In this document: piece after piece, positions 61,631-64,000 of the stretch
How positions within the stretch are numbered: the first letter of the stretch is position 1
How the letters are laid out: the number at the start of each line of letters is the position of its first letter
DNA from: Anticarsia gemmatalis
Lineage: Eukaryota; Arthropoda; Insecta; Lepidoptera; Erebidae
Direction: 5' to 3'
Length of the DNA: 64,000 nt
Assembly: GCF_050436995.1 (NCBI RefSeq)
Contig: NC_134747.1
Coordinates: 7,261,501 to 7,325,500, forward strand
Notes under the pieces: model-generated
What the model saw: the letters and a program-made list of their open reading frames with translations, nothing else
Databases searched by the model: none
Told to the model about the DNA's origin: nothing
Made by a program: the position numbers and the translations under genes

Positions 61631-64000
61631 TTTCAAATAATGTCACATAATTTAGGGTCGTACGCTGATTGCGCTTCGCAACGGTTACGTAAAGACTCCA
61701 TCGATGGATTCCGGCGAGCGTTAACGATGTTATTTTTGTCACTGATTCTTCTAATTGAGTTTCAAACTAATGTAACTTTGAGCAAACTCAAATACTAACT
61801 GATAATTAAACAGAAATCACAATGTCAATCAATCTTAACTATTGATTTATTACCTTGCGCAAAATTATAACAAAACCCGTGCAAAAAAGGTTAAGGTATA
61901 GATCGATATTTATGATATTATTTTATTACTATGTATAATATCGTATAAAATAAGAAATCTTGTATTAGCAAAGAGGTATAAGAATAACGATAAAAAGTAG
62001 ATACCAACTGCGTACTTATCTAACTTATAAAGAGTTGAGGAAAGTTGAATTTGCAAGTTTAAAAGGCATGTTTTACCACCTGCGATAAGCGACAACTGAG
62101 CACGAAAATAAGACTTTTTAGCGTTACATTATTTGAGTCATGTCTCCACCGAAAACGTTCTGTTTTACATGTAAACTTCGACTTACAACGTTAACTTACA
62201 TGATCTTTGTGTAAAAATTGATAACAAAGTTACAACACAGACCTTTTATTTTCTTCGAGGAATATGTTTTATAAATACTTCGCATGTATAATATTTTGTT
62301 ATTAAAGTTTACTTTGTGGTTTATAGCAAAATATATTTAAGGATAATTATTAATGTCCTTATATTTCACATTTGTTTAATTTAAAATGTTTGCTCTTAGT
62401 AGCAACTGTAACAATAAAATATGTATGTAACTAAAAATTTATTTTGTGTCTAATAATATTGTTAAGAATGAAATATAATCAAGATTATAATTATTCAATT
62501 CAATACATTTTTCACCTAATATTAAAGCCGTTCGTAGTTTCAGTGTATGTATAATTTATATTATTTTGTATTTAGTGAGTGCGTGTGAATGATTATTTCG
62601 GAACGAAGCACACATCACAAACGTAATCACCGCTAGTATACACATCTGAGGGTGGAGGCAATATAAATCACGCGAGAACGGTAAAGGTAAATCATAAAGA
62701 AAGCGATCGGTAATGTCATTTTTATTGCCTTCTCTTGTTAAATTACCACATTCATGATTAGCACATTTAAGTGAACAATATTTAAGATAACTCCTCCATA
62801 GTCGTCAACTGAATACCTCGCCTGAATGAAAGGATTCGGTATAATCAATGTGCTTTCAAATTTGTTTCAATTTATTCGTCGACCAAAAAGGGGTAAGGGC
62901 AGGAATAAAATAAGCATACTGTCGCGAGTTTCTTGTTCTTTGTTGTTCCTATAACAATAAATAACGTTGACGTGACCAGTTTATTAGTAGCTGCATTAAG
63001 TTGGGAAGGTGAGGTTTTCAACGAAACGGGATTTGGGACGCGCCCCCGCAGATACCAGTCCTTTAATGGAACATCTGGAAAAATGTGCCAGCCAAATAGC
63101 GTAAAATATAAATTTTGCGGCCAGTTACTTCGCTCCAATCGCGGCTATCAGTGCCGAGTCCTGTTTGTTTATTGACCATATCCTTTGTGTCCAAATGGCT
63201 TTGGAGAATGATTTAATGCTCGCGTACTCGGGGCTTGCTCGCTTTCGTACAATTTTTATTCATAACCGCAAACAATAACCTTTAGCAAATCTAAAATGTT
63301 CATTTTTATGTTACATTACAGAGTTTTTTCACGCAACGAGCACAAAATATTTTATATTCTGATTTCTGGTCAATCTAAAACTTTGGGATAAAGAGTAACG
63401 TCAGGTCGTAAAACGTAAAGTTTTATTACAGAAAGGAAAATATTCCGAGAAATATAAGAGTTTCAGCGATTCTTGTAGGGAAGGCGGAAAGGTGCGGCGC
63501 GTCGGGGAGTAACGCGTATGACACGGAGGGCACCTCTGCCTCTTGAGAGTACGGTGAAAGATGTTTGGGTCGCTTCACTGACGTGTACGCTTATGAATGC
63601 TTCACACCCTTTTCAATACTGCCTCCAAAAGATTTTACATGTTGATACTTCTTCTTCTATAACTGAATGCTATTGTTATTCTAATAGCATTTTTGAAGGA
63701 TTTTTCGTCTGTTTATTTGATGTACCGAAGCGTGTACCTGGCTACGTACTCCACCACAGATCGCTTTTGTTAACATATTCGCATGTTCAAGACATACATA
63801 AAAAATATTGGAGAAGGCACCGACTTTGTTAGGGATTAATTCTAAAGTCATTTATTTTTCTTTCTATAATACTAACAAATTTTTGTATAAGTATATAAAT
63901 TTGACACAAGAAATAAGAGGATTACGCTAGTTACCTACTATATTTCTAGAAAATGAACCGTAGCTACACCTAAGTATGTGCAAGGATATTGAATATGAAG

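Larger units (their letters stand above)
51926..64000. other. Upstream region of the dipeptidase gene; no coding gene recognised
   Basis: About 12 kb without a convincing exon on either strand. Open frames are short and lack recognisable domains. The interval contains a Helitron-like copy, three 11-bp-period GCTACG minisatellites, a GC-rich patch at about 57.8-57.97 kb and a strong GC-rich block at about 61.26-61.63 kb. It probably includes the first intron and promoter of the dipeptidase, and could be the flank of a gene beyond the window. Confidence 0.5.

Noticed and set aside
61314..61650. Four overlapping frames of 78-97 codons on both strands
   Set aside because: GC-rich DNA has few stop codons by chance. 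The products are Arg/Ala-rich and mutually incompatible, with no conserved domain.
62872..63175. Opposed frames of 88 and 80 codons
   Set aside because: No recognised domain or splice-supported partner. Possibly conserved non-coding sequence, but coding is not supported.
1..64000. CRISPR array, operon, bacterial or viral gene cluster
   Set aside because: All supported genes are intron-bearing or typical animal genes. No direct-repeat/spacer array, phage or viral gene was seen.

Overview
The window is AT-rich animal genomic DNA. Its genes are split by GT-AG introns, and its repeats are of types common in butterflies and moths: Helitron-like elements ending in CTAGT, short inverted-repeat MITEs and a tRNA-derived SINE remnant. 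A lepidopteran insect is the best reading. This rests on gene content and repeat style, not on a database match. No rRNA gene, intact tRNA gene, CRISPR array or bacterial feature was seen.

Layout. (1) 522-8296, plus strand: the 3' eight exons of a type IV collagen chain, about 1,622 residues, running through the NC1 domain to the stop; the 5' end lies outside the window. (2) 8.3-13.1 kb: repeat-rich spacer with a roughly 1.1 kb Helitron-like element, and a 1.2 kb foldback element with about 390-bp inverted arms around a decayed ORF. (3) 13155-18030, plus: a six-exon TMEM164 orthologue (287 aa). (4) 18.0-25.7 kb: gene desert. (5) 25655-27062, minus: Fsn/FBXO45, an F-box/SPRY ubiquitin-ligase adaptor, four exons. 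(6) 28006-29742, plus: intronless Integrator subunit 10. (7) 30013-34358, minus: TAF5 of TFIID, twelve exons, convergent with INTS10. (8) 34.4-39.4 kb: spacer with repeats. (9) 39437-51882, minus: a nine-exon M19 membrane dipeptidase. Its reading frame joins, with matching splice phase at every junction, to a 484-residue N-terminal region that comes before a signal-anchor helix. (10) 51.9-64.0 kb: no coding gene recognised; it holds a Helitron copy, 11-bp-period GCTACG minisatellites and a GC-rich block that may be a promoter.

The genes do not form one pathway. Collagen IV is basement-membrane structure, TMEM164 is membrane-lipid acylation, Fsn is ubiquitin-dependent synapse control, INTS10 and TAF5 are nuclear RNA polymerase II machinery, and the dipeptidase is a surface peptidase. 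INTS10 and TAF5 are tail to tail, 270 bp apart. Fsn and INTS10 are head to head across 943 bp and may share a promoter region.

The two observations most worth following are the long-tailed type II membrane dipeptidase and the foldback element carrying a frameshifted relic of a protein that I recognise only as a recurring arthropod ORF of unknown function.
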